From Helicobacter apodemus (GTDB lineage Bacteria; Campylobacterota; Campylobacteria; Campylobacterales; Helicobacteraceae), in NCBI RefSeq assembly GCF_000765745.2, contig NZ_JRPC02000002.1, positions 1 to 64,000 of the forward strand: 64,000 nucleotides of DNA, read 5' to 3'. Below the pieces are notes generated by a model. The model was not told the origin of the DNA and did not search any database. It saw only the letters and a program-made list of their open reading frames with translations. Positions 19,117 to 28,558 of this stretch are shown piece by piece. Made by a program: the position numbers and the translations under genes. Position 1 is the first letter of the stretch. Every line of letters starts with the position of its first letter.

Positions 19117-21222
19117 CTAACTCTTTTTAAACATTTGTCTTGAAAGTTTTTTGGCTTTGACTTCTTCTTCCTCCCGTTTTAAAGAGATATAAGTAGAGTT
19201 GGTATAATCTTCTAAAATCTTTTGGCTATTGATGGCTTTCTCTCCAGCATTGGGGGAGAGTTTTTTGTATTCACCATTGCTTTGAAGTTCGTGAGATTTA
19301 GCATTATCTTCACTTTGGATTTTTAAAATCCCAAAGAGCTTATCCGCTAAATCTTGTTGAAAAATAGGGGTCATTAATTCTACCCTTCTTTCTAGGTTTC
19401 TTGGCATTAAGTCCGCACTTGCAAAGTAAATTTGTGGTTTTGAGTGTTTAAAATAATAGATTCTTGCGTGTTCTAGATATTTTCCTACAATAGAGATTAC
19501 GCGGATATTTTCACTTACACCTTTGATATTTGGTTTTAAACAACAAATTCCACGAATAATTAAATCTATTTTAACTCCAACATTAGAGGCTTGATAAAGG
19601 GCTAAAATTACATCCGTATCGACAATGGAATTAGCCTTTAAGATAATTCTCCCCTCATTCCCCTTTTTAGCTTCATTGTGGATAAGTTCTAAAATCTTAG
19701 ATTTTATTTGCATAGGGGCGGCAAAGAGAGTTTGAAGTTTGGATTTATGCGAGAAACCAGAGAGATTGTGAAAGAATTTTGTGGCATCTTGGGTAAATTC
19801 CTTTTTAGAAGTCATATAGCTAATATCGGTATAAATTTTTGCGGTGCTTGGATTATAATTTCCTGTGCTTAAATGCACATATTCGCGTAATTCTCTCCCG
19901 ATACTTTTAATCACTAAGGCAATTTTTGCATGCACTTTTAATCCGGGCACTCCATAGATAACATGAGCTCCAGCAGATTCTAAGGCTTTTGCCCAATTAA
20001 GATTATTTTCTTCATCAAATCTTGCTTTAAGCTCTACAAGAGCTGTAACTTGCTTACCATTTTCAGCTGCTTCAATAAGTGATTTAACAATAGGGGAGTT
20101 TTTGCCAACACGGTACAAAGTCATACGAATGGAAAAAACATCCGGGTCTTTTGCAGCACTTTGGATGAAATTTACAATGGGTTCAAAGCTTTCATAAGGT
20201 TGAAAAGAAAGAATATCCCTTGTATCTAACACAGAAAAAATATTCGCTTTAGAATCTAGGGGGGGTAAGATTTTAGCGGTATAGTTTGGAAAAGTGAGAT
20301 TAGCAAAGTTTTTATTCCCTACAATTTCCCATAGGATATTAGAATTCATCGGTAATTGGTATTCATAAATATCTTCTGCTGAGACTTTAATATATTGGGC
20401 AATAAAACCTTTTAATTCTTCATCCGCACTTTTGCTAATTTCAAGTCGGATAATCTCTCCCTTTCTGCGAGACTTTAATCCCTCTGTCATTAGCACCATA
20501 AAATCATCGGCTTCCTCCTCCTCTATCTCCATATCGGCATTTCTTGTTACCCTAAAGGCACCCCAATTAATAGCTTTAAATCCCGGAAATAACTCACTAG
20601 TAAATTCTGCTACAACACTATCTGTATAGATATAAGTATCATCAAGATTGATAAAGCCAGGGAGCATTCTTGAAATTCTTGTCATACCAAATTTAATTTC
20701 ATTGGGATTATCAAGGTTTTGGAGTTTGAGTGCTAAGACATAGGTAAGATTGTTAAGGTGAGGAAAAGGATGCGTAGCATCTACAGCAATTGGTACAACA
20801 ATGGGATATAGGTGGTTTAAGAAATATTCTTGAAGCTTTTGTTTTTGCTCTTTATTGACTTCATCATAGGTTTTAATCGATAAACCGATATTTTGGAGTC
20901 CTTTTTTAATTTCTTGGTAACAAGATTCTAGGCATTCTTGTTCTTTTTGGAGATAGTTTCTGATCTCCTCTAATTGTTCTTTGGGGGTTAATCTATCCGA
21001 CCCGCTTTCTATAATCCCCTCACTATAAAGTCGTTTTAATCCCGCAACTCTTACCATATAAAATTCATCAAGGTTGGTTCTATAGATAGCAAGGAATTTT
21101 AGACGCTCTAATAAAGGATTATTTTTATCTTGTGCTTCACTTAAAACGCGTGTATTAAACCGAAGCCAAGATAATTCGCGGTTAATAAAATTTATCGCCT
21201 TATTAAGGGTGTTTTGAGACAT
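19117..21222 (-). CDS. ppk: Polyphosphate kinase 1
   Basis: PPK1 reversibly makes polyphosphate from ATP. The 701-residue protein starts with the N-domain NRELSWLRFNTRVL and has the two catalytic phospholipase-D-like domains: the autophosphorylated His in GLKVHAKIAL, the conserved STGNYNPSTAKIYTD, and the second His in YLEHARIYYF. The start ATG at 21222 follows a strong AGGAGG site. It is divergent from purM. Polyphosphate kinases support stress survival and motility in Campylobacterota (known for relatives). Confidence 0.95.
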   Translation of the reverse strand: MSQNTLNKAINFINRELSWLRFNTRVLSEAQDKNNPLLERLKFLAIYRTNLDEFYMVRVAGLKRLYSEGIIESGSDRLTPKEQLEEIRNYLQKEQECLESCYQEIKKGLQNIGLSIKTYDEVNKEQKQKLQEYFLNHLYPIVVPIAVDATHPFPHLNNLTYVLALKLQNLDNPNEIKFGMTRISRMLPGFINLDDTYIYTDSVVAEFTSELFPGFKAINWGAFRVTRNADMEIEEEEADDFMVLMTEGLKSRRKGEIIRLEISKSADEELKGFIAQYIKVSAEDIYEYQLPMNSNILWEIVGNKNFANLTFPNYTAKILPPLDSKANIFSVLDTRDILSFQPYESFEPIVNFIQSAAKDPDVFSIRMTLYRVGKNSPIVKSLIEAAENGKQVTALVELKARFDEENNLNWAKALESAGAHVIYGVPGLKVHAKIALVIKSIGRELREYVHLSTGNYNPSTAKIYTDISYMTSKKEFTQDATKFFHNLSGFSHKSKLQTLFAAPMQIKSKILELIHNEAKKGNEGRIILKANSIVDTDVILALYQASNVGVKIDLIIRGICCLKPNIKGVSENIRVISIVGKYLEHARIYYFKHSKPQIYFASADLMPRNLERRVELMTPIFQQDLADKLFGILKIQSEDNAKSHELQSNGEYKKLSPNAGEKAINSQKILEDYTNSTYISLKREEEEVKAKKLSRQMFKKS

Positions 21223-21251
21223 ATTTGCCTCCTAATACATAATTTCGATAA

Positions 21252-21327
21252 ATTATATAGTAGCTAGCATTAAATTTTGTTAATTATAGGCGAAATTCTC
21301 AAGCTTTAAGTTGTAATTTTGTATCAT
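21252..21327. promoter_or_regulatory. Divergent promoters of ppk (-) and purM (+)
   Basis: On the minus strand TATAAT at 21252-21257 lies about 30 bases from the ppk start. On the plus strand TGTATCAT with TATCAT at 21322-21327 lies about 31 bases from the purM start. Both lack an obvious -35 box. Confidence 0.45.
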
Positions 21328-21358
21328 TTGCTTAGATATTTTGCATTAGAGGGATATT

Positions 21359-22351
21359 ATGGAGAAGCTAAGTTATAAAGATAGCGGTGTAGATATAGCA
21401 GAGGGAAATGCTCTAGTAGAGGATTTAAAAGATCTGGTGCAATCTACCTTTGATGCAAATGTTTTAGGAGGAATTGGTTCTTTTAGTGGAGCTTATAAGA
21501 TTCCTAATGGTTATAAAGAGCCTGTAATTTTAGCCGCTACTGATGGTGTTGGGACGAAATTGCGTCTAGCCATTGATTGGGGGATTTTAGAGAATGTGGG
21601 TATAGATTTAGTCGCAATGTGTGTTAATGATTTGATTTGTAATTTTGCTACCCCGCTTTTTTTCTTAGATTATTATGCAACTGGAAAGCTCAATAAAACT
21701 AAAGCCTTAGAAGTTATTAAGGGGATTACCAAAGGTTGTTTAGAGGCAGAATGTGCATTAATAGGCGGAGAAAGTGCAGAGATGCCCGGAATGTATCAAA
21801 AAGAGGATTTTGATTTAGCTGGATTTGCCGTAGGTATTGCAGAAAAAGAAAGGGTAGAGAGAGAAAACTCTATAAAAGCTGGTGATATTTTAGTGGCACT
21901 TCCAAGTAGTGGAATACATTCTAATGGTTATTCACTTGTTCGGAAGATTATTGCAGAGCATCACATAAACTTAGAATCTAACTTTAATGGAAAAACTCTT
22001 ATAGAGGAGCTTTTAACCCCAACAAAAATTTATGTAAAAACTTTTAAAGCTATTGAGCATAAAATTAAGGCTTTAGCCCATATTACAGGAGGGGGATTAA
22101 TAGAAAATATCCCTAGAATCTTGCCCTATGATGTTGATGCTATTATTGAAGAGCAAAAGATACAAACACTCCCTATTTTTGAATGGCTCACAAAATATGT
22201 AGCGGATTCTGATAAATATCAGACTTTTAATATGGGGGTTGGTATGGTTTTGGTTTGTGATTGTAAGGAGGCTAATGCCCTTACTAAAATATGTAATGGT
22301 TATATCTTAGGTGAGATAAAACAAGGTAACAAAAGGGTAAAATTTGCTTAA
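21359..22351 (+). CDS. purM: Phosphoribosylformylglycinamidine cyclo-ligase
   Basis: PurM closes the imidazole ring to form aminoimidazole ribonucleotide in purine synthesis, using ATP. The 330-residue protein has YKDSGVDIAEGN at the start, GGIGSFSGAYKIP, the phosphate-binding ATDGVGTKLRLA, ALIGGESAEMPGMY and HITGGGLIENIPRIL. The start ATG follows an AGAGGG site. It appears to be transcribed alone, with a promoter before the next gene. Confidence 0.97.
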   Translation: MEKLSYKDSGVDIAEGNALVEDLKDLVQSTFDANVLGGIGSFSGAYKIPNGYKEPVILAATDGVGTKLRLAIDWGILENVGIDLVAMCVNDLICNFATPLFFLDYYATGKLNKTKALEVIKGITKGCLEAECALIGGESAEMPGMYQKEDFDLAGFAVGIAEKERVERENSIKAGDILVALPSSGIHSNGYSLVRKIIAEHHINLESNFNGKTLIEELLTPTKIYVKTFKAIEHKIKALAHITGGGLIENIPRILPYDVDAIIEEQKIQTLPIFEWLTKYVADSDKYQTFNMGVGMVLVCDCKEANALTKICNGYILGEIKQGNKRVKFA

Positions 22352-22366
22352 TAAGAGTTTTTTAGC

Positions 22367-22372
22367 TACAAT
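22367..22372 (+). promoter_or_regulatory. -10 element for the SH3-protein/aroE pair
   Basis: TACAAT at 22367-22372 lies in GCTACAATG, 26 bases before the ATG at 22399. No -35 box is seen. Confidence 0.4.
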
Positions 22373-22398
22373 GTTAGCTTAATTTGCTAAAAGGGTTT

Positions 22399-23145
22399 AT
22401 GGATATGTTTGAAGGGATAAAACGTTTTTTTAAGATCTATCCTTTACCTATTTTTGTATTATTGTTGGCTTTTGCCATTTATTATTCTATTTTTGAAATT
22501 ATTAAAAGACAAGATAGCAAAATGCAGCCTCTTACTGAAGCAGAGTCTATGTTATCTCAAGAAGATAATTTAGACGCCTTAGCACAACAGCTGCAAAAAG
22601 AGATTGCGCCTTTGTTTGATAATAATCAAACTGATAATAATGCAGAGATTGAAATTAATAATGAAATACCTAATGAATTAGAGGATCCTAAGAAATATAT
22701 TACCTCCAAAGTGCCTTTTCTTAATATAAGAGAGGAACCTAATACAACTTCTGCTATAATAGGCAAATTCACCCCGCAACTTAAAGCGATTATTTTAGAG
22801 GATAATGGGAAGTGGGTATTAATTGGTGAGGCTGTTACACAAATGACCTTGGGCTGGGTTTTAAAAGCCTATACAAGATCCTATTTTTCAGAGAGTTTTA
22901 TTTCACAAGTTCAGCCAAATTCTTCAGAAAATACCCAAAAAAATCAAGCTAGGCCTATTTACTATACTTCTAAAGTTCCTCGTTTAAATATTCGCCAAAA
23001 ACCTTCTATAAATTCTCCTATTATGGGTAAGCTTACCCCTCAAGATAGTGTAGAGATTGTTGAGGAAGCCAATGGATGGGCTAGAATTAAGGATAAAAAT
23101 GCTCTTGAGGGTTGGACTCTTCGTAGATCTCTAATAGAACAATAA
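22399..23145 (+). CDS. Membrane-anchored protein with two bacterial SH3 domains
   Basis: The 248-residue protein has one N-terminal membrane helix (PLPIFVLLLAFAIYYSIFEI, about residues 14-33), an acidic Asn-rich linker, and two SH3b repeats: TSKVPFLNIREEPNTTSAII at about 105 and TSKVPRLNIRQKPSINSPIM at about 190. Such domains usually bind cell-wall peptides, so the bulk is probably periplasmic. ATG 22399 follows AAAAGGG; the ORF could begin at a TTG at 22384. It overlaps aroE by one base, the same pair as HP1250-HP1249 in H. pylori. The specific role is unknown. Confidence 0.8.
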   Translation: MDMFEGIKRFFKIYPLPIFVLLLAFAIYYSIFEIIKRQDSKMQPLTEAESMLSQEDNLDALAQQLQKEIAPLFDNNQTDNNAEIEINNEIPNELEDPKKYITSKVPFLNIREEPNTTSAIIGKFTPQLKAIILEDNGKWVLIGEAVTQMTLGWVLKAYTRSYFSESFISQVQPNSSENTQKNQARPIYYTSKVPRLNIRQKPSINSPIMGKLTPQDSVEIVEEANGWARIKDKNALEGWTLRRSLIEQ

Positions 23146-23927
23146 TGCAATTTGCTGTTGTTGGAAACCCTATTAATCATTCCCTTTCACCCCTTTTGCA
23201 TAATTACGCCTTTGAAGTATTGGGTATTAATGCTTTCTATGGACGCTATTGTTTAGATAAAGAAAAAGATTTTAGATTTTTACAGACCTTAGGCTTAAAG
23301 GGTGCAAATATTACTATTCCCTTTAAAGAAATAGCTTTTAGCTCTTGTGATGAAACCTTTGGAATTGCGAAAAAAATACAAGCGGTGAATACTATTGTTT
23401 TTTGTAATAATAAGATTTTTGGATATAACACTGATGCGATGGGCTTTTATGAATGTATTGCCTCTTTTAAATTTAAAAATACCCTTATTTTAGGTGCTGG
23501 GGGGAGTGCTAAGGCATTGGCTTGCATTTTGCAAGAAAAAAATATTGATACAACGATTTTAAATCGCTCTAGTGAGCGTTTAACATCTTTTAGAGGGTTT
23601 GAAACTTATACTTTTGATTCTTTTAAACCTAAAAAAGCCTATGATCTTATTATTAATGCTACACCCTCTGGATTAGAAAATTCTTTTCCGATTCACAAGG
23701 AGCAACTTATAGAGATTTTAAAACAAGCACAATTAGCCTTTGATTTGGTTTATGGCAGAGAAACTCCTTTTTTGCAATTAGCACAATCTTTAAAAATACT
23801 CATTCAAGATGGTAAAGATATGTTGGTTTATCAAGCAATTTTAGCTTTTGAGATTTTTATGCAATCCCAAGGAGTAGTCTTTGATAAAAATCTTTTAAGA
23901 GAGGCGATGAAAAACTTTGAGTTGTAA
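23145..23927 (+). CDS. aroE: Shikimate dehydrogenase
   Basis: AroE reduces 3-dehydroshikimate to shikimate with NADPH in aromatic amino acid synthesis. The 260-residue protein has the shikimate-binding GNPINHSLSPLLHN, the catalytic Lys in GANITIPFKE, NTDAMGF, the nucleotide motif LGAGGSAKAL, NATPSGLE and the C-terminal DGKDMLVYQA. Its start codon overlaps the stop of the SH3 gene, which implies coupled translation. Confidence 0.96.
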   Translation: MQFAVVGNPINHSLSPLLHNYAFEVLGINAFYGRYCLDKEKDFRFLQTLGLKGANITIPFKEIAFSSCDETFGIAKKIQAVNTIVFCNNKIFGYNTDAMGFYECIASFKFKNTLILGAGGSAKALACILQEKNIDTTILNRSSERLTSFRGFETYTFDSFKPKKAYDLIINATPSGLENSFPIHKEQLIEILKQAQLAFDLVYGRETPFLQLAQSLKILIQDGKDMLVYQAILAFEIFMQSQGVVFDKNLLREAMKNFEL

Positions 23928-23983
23928 CTTTTTAAATAATCTTAAAACCTGTTTTTAAAGATATTGTTTTAACTCCATTGTGA

Positions 23984-23989
23984 TACAAT
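23984..23989 (+). promoter_or_regulatory. -10 element of hpf promoter
   Basis: TGATACAAT contains TACAAT at 23984-23989, 22 bases before the hpf start and just ahead of AAGGAG. No -35 box is apparent. Confidence 0.45.
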
Positions 23990-24011
23990 ATAAGAAAACA
24001 AGGAGATTTTT

Positions 24012-24560
24012 ATGAATATAGTGATAACTTCAAGACATTTTGAACTTACAGATTCCATTAAAGAATATATTATCCATCTAGGTGAGGGGTTAAAAAAATA
24101 TCATTTAGATATTTTGAGTTTTCGTGTGGTAGTTTCTTTTCAAGAAAAAAAGGGAAAAGAGAAAAAGAAAAAGTCTTTTTTGATTGATATGGCTTTATCT
24201 GTGGCAAAGGCTAATATGATTGTTATTAGCCAAAAAGATAAAGATTTGTATGTCGCTGCGGATTTAGCATTTGCAAGAATGCATAAAATTTTGCGTCGTT
24301 ATCATGACAAAATTAATCAAAAGCATACAACTCCTACTGAAGAATTAATGGCAATGGATATTTTACGCGATGAAGCTTTAACTTTAAAAGGGGAGGATGA
24401 GATTGTTCCAATGGATTTGTATTTGCATAAACCTATGGATATTGATGAGGCATTAGAGTGTTTAAAGAGTAGCTCTCAACAATTTTTTGTTTTTAATGAT
24501 AAAGATTCTAAAATGCGGGTGATTTATAAAAGAATCGATGGAAAATACGGGCTTTACTAA
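24012..24560 (+). CDS. hpf: Ribosome hibernation promoting factor, long form
   Basis: The 182-residue protein has the RaiA/HPF ribosome-binding domain (residues 1 to about 105, ITSRHFELTDSIKEYI and DLYVAADLAFARMHKIL) and a C-terminal dimerisation domain (IVPMDLYLHKPMDIDEALEC, then FFVFNDKDSKMRVIYKR). Long HPF drives 100S ribosome dimers in resting cells. The insert KKGKEKKKKS in the first domain is strongly basic. It has its own promoter and an AAGGAG site; its last 23 bases overlap the CCA-transferase gene. Confidence 0.93.
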   Translation: MNIVITSRHFELTDSIKEYIIHLGEGLKKYHLDILSFRVVVSFQEKKGKEKKKKSFLIDMALSVAKANMIVISQKDKDLYVAADLAFARMHKILRRYHDKINQKHTTPTEELMAMDILRDEALTLKGEDEIVPMDLYLHKPMDIDEALECLKSSSQQFFVFNDKDSKMRVIYKRIDGKYGLY

Positions 24561-25767
24561 AAAAATTTATCTTGTAGGTGGAGCGGTTAGGGACGGGCTT
24601 TTAGGGTTGCCTATAAAAGATAAAGATTATGTAGCAGTTGGTTATACCCAAGATGATTTTTTGCATTTACGCAAAGTTGGCAAAAACTTTCCTGTTTATT
24701 TAGTAGATAAATATACACAAATAGCTTTAGCAAGGAGAGAAAGTAAAGTTGCTAAAGGTTATAATGGTTTTTGTTATGAGATAGAAAATATTACCCTTTA
24801 TGAGGATTTAAAAAGACGTGATTTGACTATTAATGCTATGGCATTAGATGAAAGTAGTGGAGAGATTATCGACCCTTTTAAGGGGAGAGAGGATTTAGCC
24901 AATAAAGTCTTAAAGCATACCTCCTTGAGCTTTTGTGAAGATCCTTTGCGTGTGATAAGGATTGCGAGATTTAGAGCAAAGTTTGGGGAACTATGGCAAA
25001 TTCACCCTCGCACTAAAGCTCTCATTGCTACAATGAAGGAGAGTTTAGCGGAGCTAGAGCCTAATAGGCTCTACCAAGAAATAGCGATTCTTTTACATTA
25101 TGAAAAATCTTATTTATTTTTTCAAACCTTGTTAGATCTTGGTGTTTTAGATAGGGTTTTTCCCTTTATTTACTCACTTAATTCCCTAAAGATAGGGTTT
25201 GATAATATAGAAATTTCTGTTTTTGATTATATAATGAAAGTTTTAGAGGTTTTAAAAGCAGGGGGTGAATTGCTTAAACTAAGCACGCTTTATTATTATT
25301 TGTTTTTAGAGTTTCTTGCTAATCCTTCTTTATCCCCTAGGCAAAGGGAGGAATCTTTTGAAAAGCACTTAGATATACAAATCCCCAAAACACTTAAAAA
25401 ATCAATGTTTCTTTTAATGAATAATCACCAAAAAATAAAAACACTATGGCATAGTGATGATTTGGAGATATTAAATGTCTTAGAAAGCTTTAAAAGGAAT
25501 AAGAATCTTTTGCAATGCCAAATAAGGTTTTTTTACGCACAAGAGAGCGTTTATTGCCTTTATTCTAAGCAATCTTTGCAGTTACCTGTTAAAAGGATAT
25601 GGAAAATTTTTTATGCCATTGGTAATTATTCCCCTGTAAGTTGGATAGAAAATACGATACCAAAACCCAGTAGAAAAATGATACAAGAGCATATTTTGCA
25701 AGAAAAACTTAAGATTATTAGGGCTTTTAAAGCAAAAAATGCCTTTCTTTGTAAGAAAGCGTTATAA
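24538..25767 (+). CDS. cca: CCA tRNA nucleotidyltransferase / poly(A) polymerase family
   Basis: The 409-residue class II nucleotidyltransferase adds or repairs the tRNA 3' CCA end. It has LVGGAVRDGLLGLP (nucleotide binding), the metal-binding D-K-D of KDKDYVAVG, RRDLTINAMALDESSGEIID and DPLRVIRIARFRAKFG. The start ATG lies inside the end of hpf without a strong ribosome site, so coupling to hpf translation is likely. The C-terminal part lacks a clear HD phosphohydrolase motif. Whether it adds C, A or both cannot be told from sequence here. Confidence 0.88.
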   Translation: MENTGFTKKIYLVGGAVRDGLLGLPIKDKDYVAVGYTQDDFLHLRKVGKNFPVYLVDKYTQIALARRESKVAKGYNGFCYEIENITLYEDLKRRDLTINAMALDESSGEIIDPFKGREDLANKVLKHTSLSFCEDPLRVIRIARFRAKFGELWQIHPRTKALIATMKESLAELEPNRLYQEIAILLHYEKSYLFFQTLLDLGVLDRVFPFIYSLNSLKIGFDNIEISVFDYIMKVLEVLKAGGELLKLSTLYYYLFLEFLANPSLSPRQREESFEKHLDIQIPKTLKKSMFLLMNNHQKIKTLWHSDDLEILNVLESFKRNKNLLQCQIRFFYAQESVYCLYSKQSLQLPVKRIWKIFYAIGNYSPVSWIENTIPKPSRKMIQEHILQEKLKIIRAFKAKNAFLCKKAL

Positions 25768-25768
25768 T
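25763..25768 (+). promoter_or_regulatory. -10 element of ppc promoter
   Basis: TATAAT at 25763-25768 overlaps the stop of the cca gene and lies about 24 bases before the ppc ATG. A small perfect hairpin, CTTTCTT-TGT-AAGAAAG (25743-25759), sits just upstream. Confidence 0.45.
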
Positions 25769-25792
25769 GATAAAAAATAAAAGGTGGTCATA

Positions 25793-28432
25793 ATGGAGCA
25801 AAAAAAGGATACAGATTTTATTTTTAATTTAATGATGGAATTTTTAGATGAGGTTTCAGCAAATACTAAGGAGTTTTTCATAGTTTTTAAAGAAGAATCT
25901 TCTCATCTTTATGAAAAAGATTTATTGCAAAATTTGCCATCAGAGGAAATCCCTAATCTTATTAAAGCTTTTACTTTATACCATTTACTCCTTAATATTA
26001 TTGACGAGAAAAATCACTTAAAAAAGAACCCAAAAGTTAATTTACAAAAAACCATCCAAGAGCTTAAAGTAGAAGGCTATGATGAAGAGGATATTAAAGC
26101 AGTCTTAAAAAGGATGAAGTTTTATCCCGTCTTTACAGCTCACCCAACTGAATCTTTGCGTAGGACATTTTTAGAGAGTTATCACCAAATGTGTGATGAT
26201 TTGCATTTATGGATTGATTGTGGTAACCAAGAGGCAAAAGAGCATTTGAAATACCGCTTAAGTTGTTTATGGTATAGCCATATTGTGCGTAGAGAGAAAA
26301 TAGAGGTATTATTTGAATTAGATAATTTATTATATTTTATGGAAAGCTCCATCTTACAGAGTGGGACAGAGGTTTTAGAGGAAGTGCAAGAAGTTTTGGG
26401 GGAGGATTTGAAAAAATCTCCTATTAGGCTTGGTAGTTGGATTGGAGGTGATAGGGATGGGAATCCTTATGTGAATAATTCTGTAATGTTAGCGGTTATG
26501 AAACAACAGCATAAAACCATTATTGAGCATTATTTAAAGATTATTGATAAATTAAGTCGAGAGCTATCCCACGCAAGAGAATATATTTGCCCCACAGAGG
26601 AATTATTAGAGAGTTTAGAGGAAGAAAAAGAATGTTTAGATGATATGGCAAGAAAACTTTTTTTGCAAGAGCCTATAAGGGCAAAACTTACTTGTATGAG
26701 AGTGAAATTACAAAATAGGATTATTGCTTTAAATCTACCGCAAATAGCTTTAGAGGAGAACGAGATTTATAAATATCAAACCCCTAAAGAGTTTATAAAA
26801 GATATTGAAATGCTTATAGAATCTTTAGATAATCGTAGTAGAAAATATTTAAAGCGATTAAAGAATTTAGTGCTTTTAGCAGGGTTTCATTTAATGCAGC
26901 TAGATTTTAGAGAACATCGCGATGTCTTTTGGAGGGCTTTAGCCGAAATTTTTTCTATTTTGGGCTATACACAAGAGGATTTATTGCTTCTACCTCCTAA
27001 TAAACAAAGGGAGGTTTTAGATTTTGCACTCAATCAACCATCACCAGATCTTAATAAAATCTATGATAAGCTTAGCAGCCAAACCCAAGAGATATTATTG
27101 GTTTTTTGGAATTTTCAATGGGCAAAAACAAGGATTAGTGATAATATTATTAATTCGTGCATTATTTCAATGTGTAAGAGTGCGAATGATTTTTTATGTG
27201 TTTTTTGGTATGCCAAACAATCAGGGCTTTGGAGAGAGGGAAAAAAGAATAGAATCTCTATTTCACCACTTTTTGAAACTATTTCAGACTTAGAAAATGC
27301 TCCTAAAATCTTAAGAGAGCTTTGTAGGAATACGCAATATCTTCAATATTTGCAATCAAGAAAAAATTATCAAGAGATTATGATTGGGTATTCTGATTCT
27401 AGTAAAGATGGGGGGATTTTTGCCAGTAATTATTCTTTATATAAAGCAATTTCTAACCTCATAGCCTTAGGGGAGGAATTAAACATTAAGTTCCGATTGT
27501 TTCACGGTAGAGGAGGCAGTGTTAGTCGTGGTGGAGGTGCATTAAGTGATGCCCTAATGGCATCCCCTAATAATAGCGTGGCAGGATTTTTAAAGACAAC
27601 AGAGCAAGGTGAAGTTATTAGCGTTAAATACCTTAACCCTAAAAAAGCGGCTTTTAATTTTTCTAGTATTTTAGCTGCTTTATTGAAAAAATCTGTTTAT
27701 GATAAATTTGGTGGGGTGCATTTAGCCCCTAAAAAAGACTATGATTCTTTAATGCGAAAGGTTAGTGAAGAATCCTTTAAAGCGTATCGGGTATTAGTTT
27801 ATCAAACAGAGGGTTTTATGGAGTATTTTAAGAGTGCTACTCCTATAGAGTTTATCCAGCAACTCAATATTGGCTCACGCCCTAGTAAGCGAAAAGATAC
27901 GCATAGAGTAGAGGATTTACGCGCTATTCCTTGGGTTTTTGCTTGGACACAAAATAGAACTATTATCCCTGCTTGGTATGGGCTTGGTAGTGGATTGCAA
28001 AAAGCAAATGAGACTTACGATAAGGAAATATTTCGGCAATGTTATCAGGAGGATTTGTTTTTTAAAACCACCATCGATAATATTTCGCAAGCATTTTTAA
28101 AAGTAGATTTAGAAATTGCGAAATTTTATAATGAGTTTGTAGAGGAACAAGAGATTAGGGATAGAATCTGGCAGATGATTAAGAGAGAATATACTTTAAG
28201 CTTAGAATGGCTTTTATTTATAAGACAAGAGGAGTGCTTATTAGCTAGTGAGAAGATGATTCAAGAATCTATTCTTTTGCGTAAGCCTTTCTTGACAAGC
28301 CTTAGTTTTTTGCAGCTCTATCTCATTAAACAATATAAAAACGCACATTATCCCCAACAAAAAGAGAGGATTGTTGAGCAGATTGTAACAACCATAGTAG
28401 GTATAGCACAGGGTATTAGAAATACAGGTTGA
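25793..28432 (+). CDS. ppc: Phosphoenolpyruvate carboxylase
   Basis: Ppc adds bicarbonate to phosphoenolpyruvate to form oxaloacetate, refilling the citric-acid cycle. The 879-residue product is full length and has FTAHPTESLRR with catalytic His117, GGDRDGNPYVNN, GYSDSSKDGG, FHGRGGSVSRGGG and GSRPSKR. ATG 25793 is spaced eight bases from AGGTGG; a GTG at 25784 would overlap the ribosome site. It is flanked by its own promoter and the tig promoter, so it looks monocistronic. Confidence 0.97.
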   Translation: MEQKKDTDFIFNLMMEFLDEVSANTKEFFIVFKEESSHLYEKDLLQNLPSEEIPNLIKAFTLYHLLLNIIDEKNHLKKNPKVNLQKTIQELKVEGYDEEDIKAVLKRMKFYPVFTAHPTESLRRTFLESYHQMCDDLHLWIDCGNQEAKEHLKYRLSCLWYSHIVRREKIEVLFELDNLLYFMESSILQSGTEVLEEVQEVLGEDLKKSPIRLGSWIGGDRDGNPYVNNSVMLAVMKQQHKTIIEHYLKIIDKLSRELSHAREYICPTEELLESLEEEKECLDDMARKLFLQEPIRAKLTCMRVKLQNRIIALNLPQIALEENEIYKYQTPKEFIKDIEMLIESLDNRSRKYLKRLKNLVLLAGFHLMQLDFREHRDVFWRALAEIFSILGYTQEDLLLLPPNKQREVLDFALNQPSPDLNKIYDKLSSQTQEILLVFWNFQWAKTRISDNIINSCIISMCKSANDFLCVFWYAKQSGLWREGKKNRISISPLFETISDLENAPKILRELCRNTQYLQYLQSRKNYQEIMIGYSDSSKDGGIFASNYSLYKAISNLIALGEELNIKFRLFHGRGGSVSRGGGALSDALMASPNNSVAGFLKTTEQGEVISVKYLNPKKAAFNFSSILAALLKKSVYDKFGGVHLAPKKDYDSLMRKVSEESFKAYRVLVYQTEGFMEYFKSATPIEFIQQLNIGSRPSKRKDTHRVEDLRAIPWVFAWTQNRTIIPAWYGLGSGLQKANETYDKEIFRQCYQEDLFFKTTIDNISQAFLKVDLEIAKFYNEFVEEQEIRDRIWQMIKREYTLSLEWLLFIRQEECLLASEKMIQESILLRKPFLTSLSFLQLYLIKQYKNAHYPQQKERIVEQIVTTIVGIAQGIRNTG

Positions 28433-28503
28433 TAGAGTTCATATGATGTTTTGTTGAGTAAGATAATAAATTTTTAGGGTTTAAATTTTAAGAAAATATT
28501 TGT

Positions 28504-28509
28504 TATAAT
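28504..28509 (+). promoter_or_regulatory. -10 element of tig-clpP operon promoter
   Basis: TTTGTTATAATG contains TATAAT at 28504-28509, about 50 bases before the tig start. No -35 box is evident. Confidence 0.5.
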
Positions 28510-28558
28510 GAAAAAATTATTAAATTGTTTATTTTATGTTTTTGGAGTATGAAGCACA

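Noticed and set aside
25743..25759. Perfect 7-bp hairpin at the end of cca as a terminator
   Set aside because: It is inside the coding region and is followed by TATAAT rather than a T-run.
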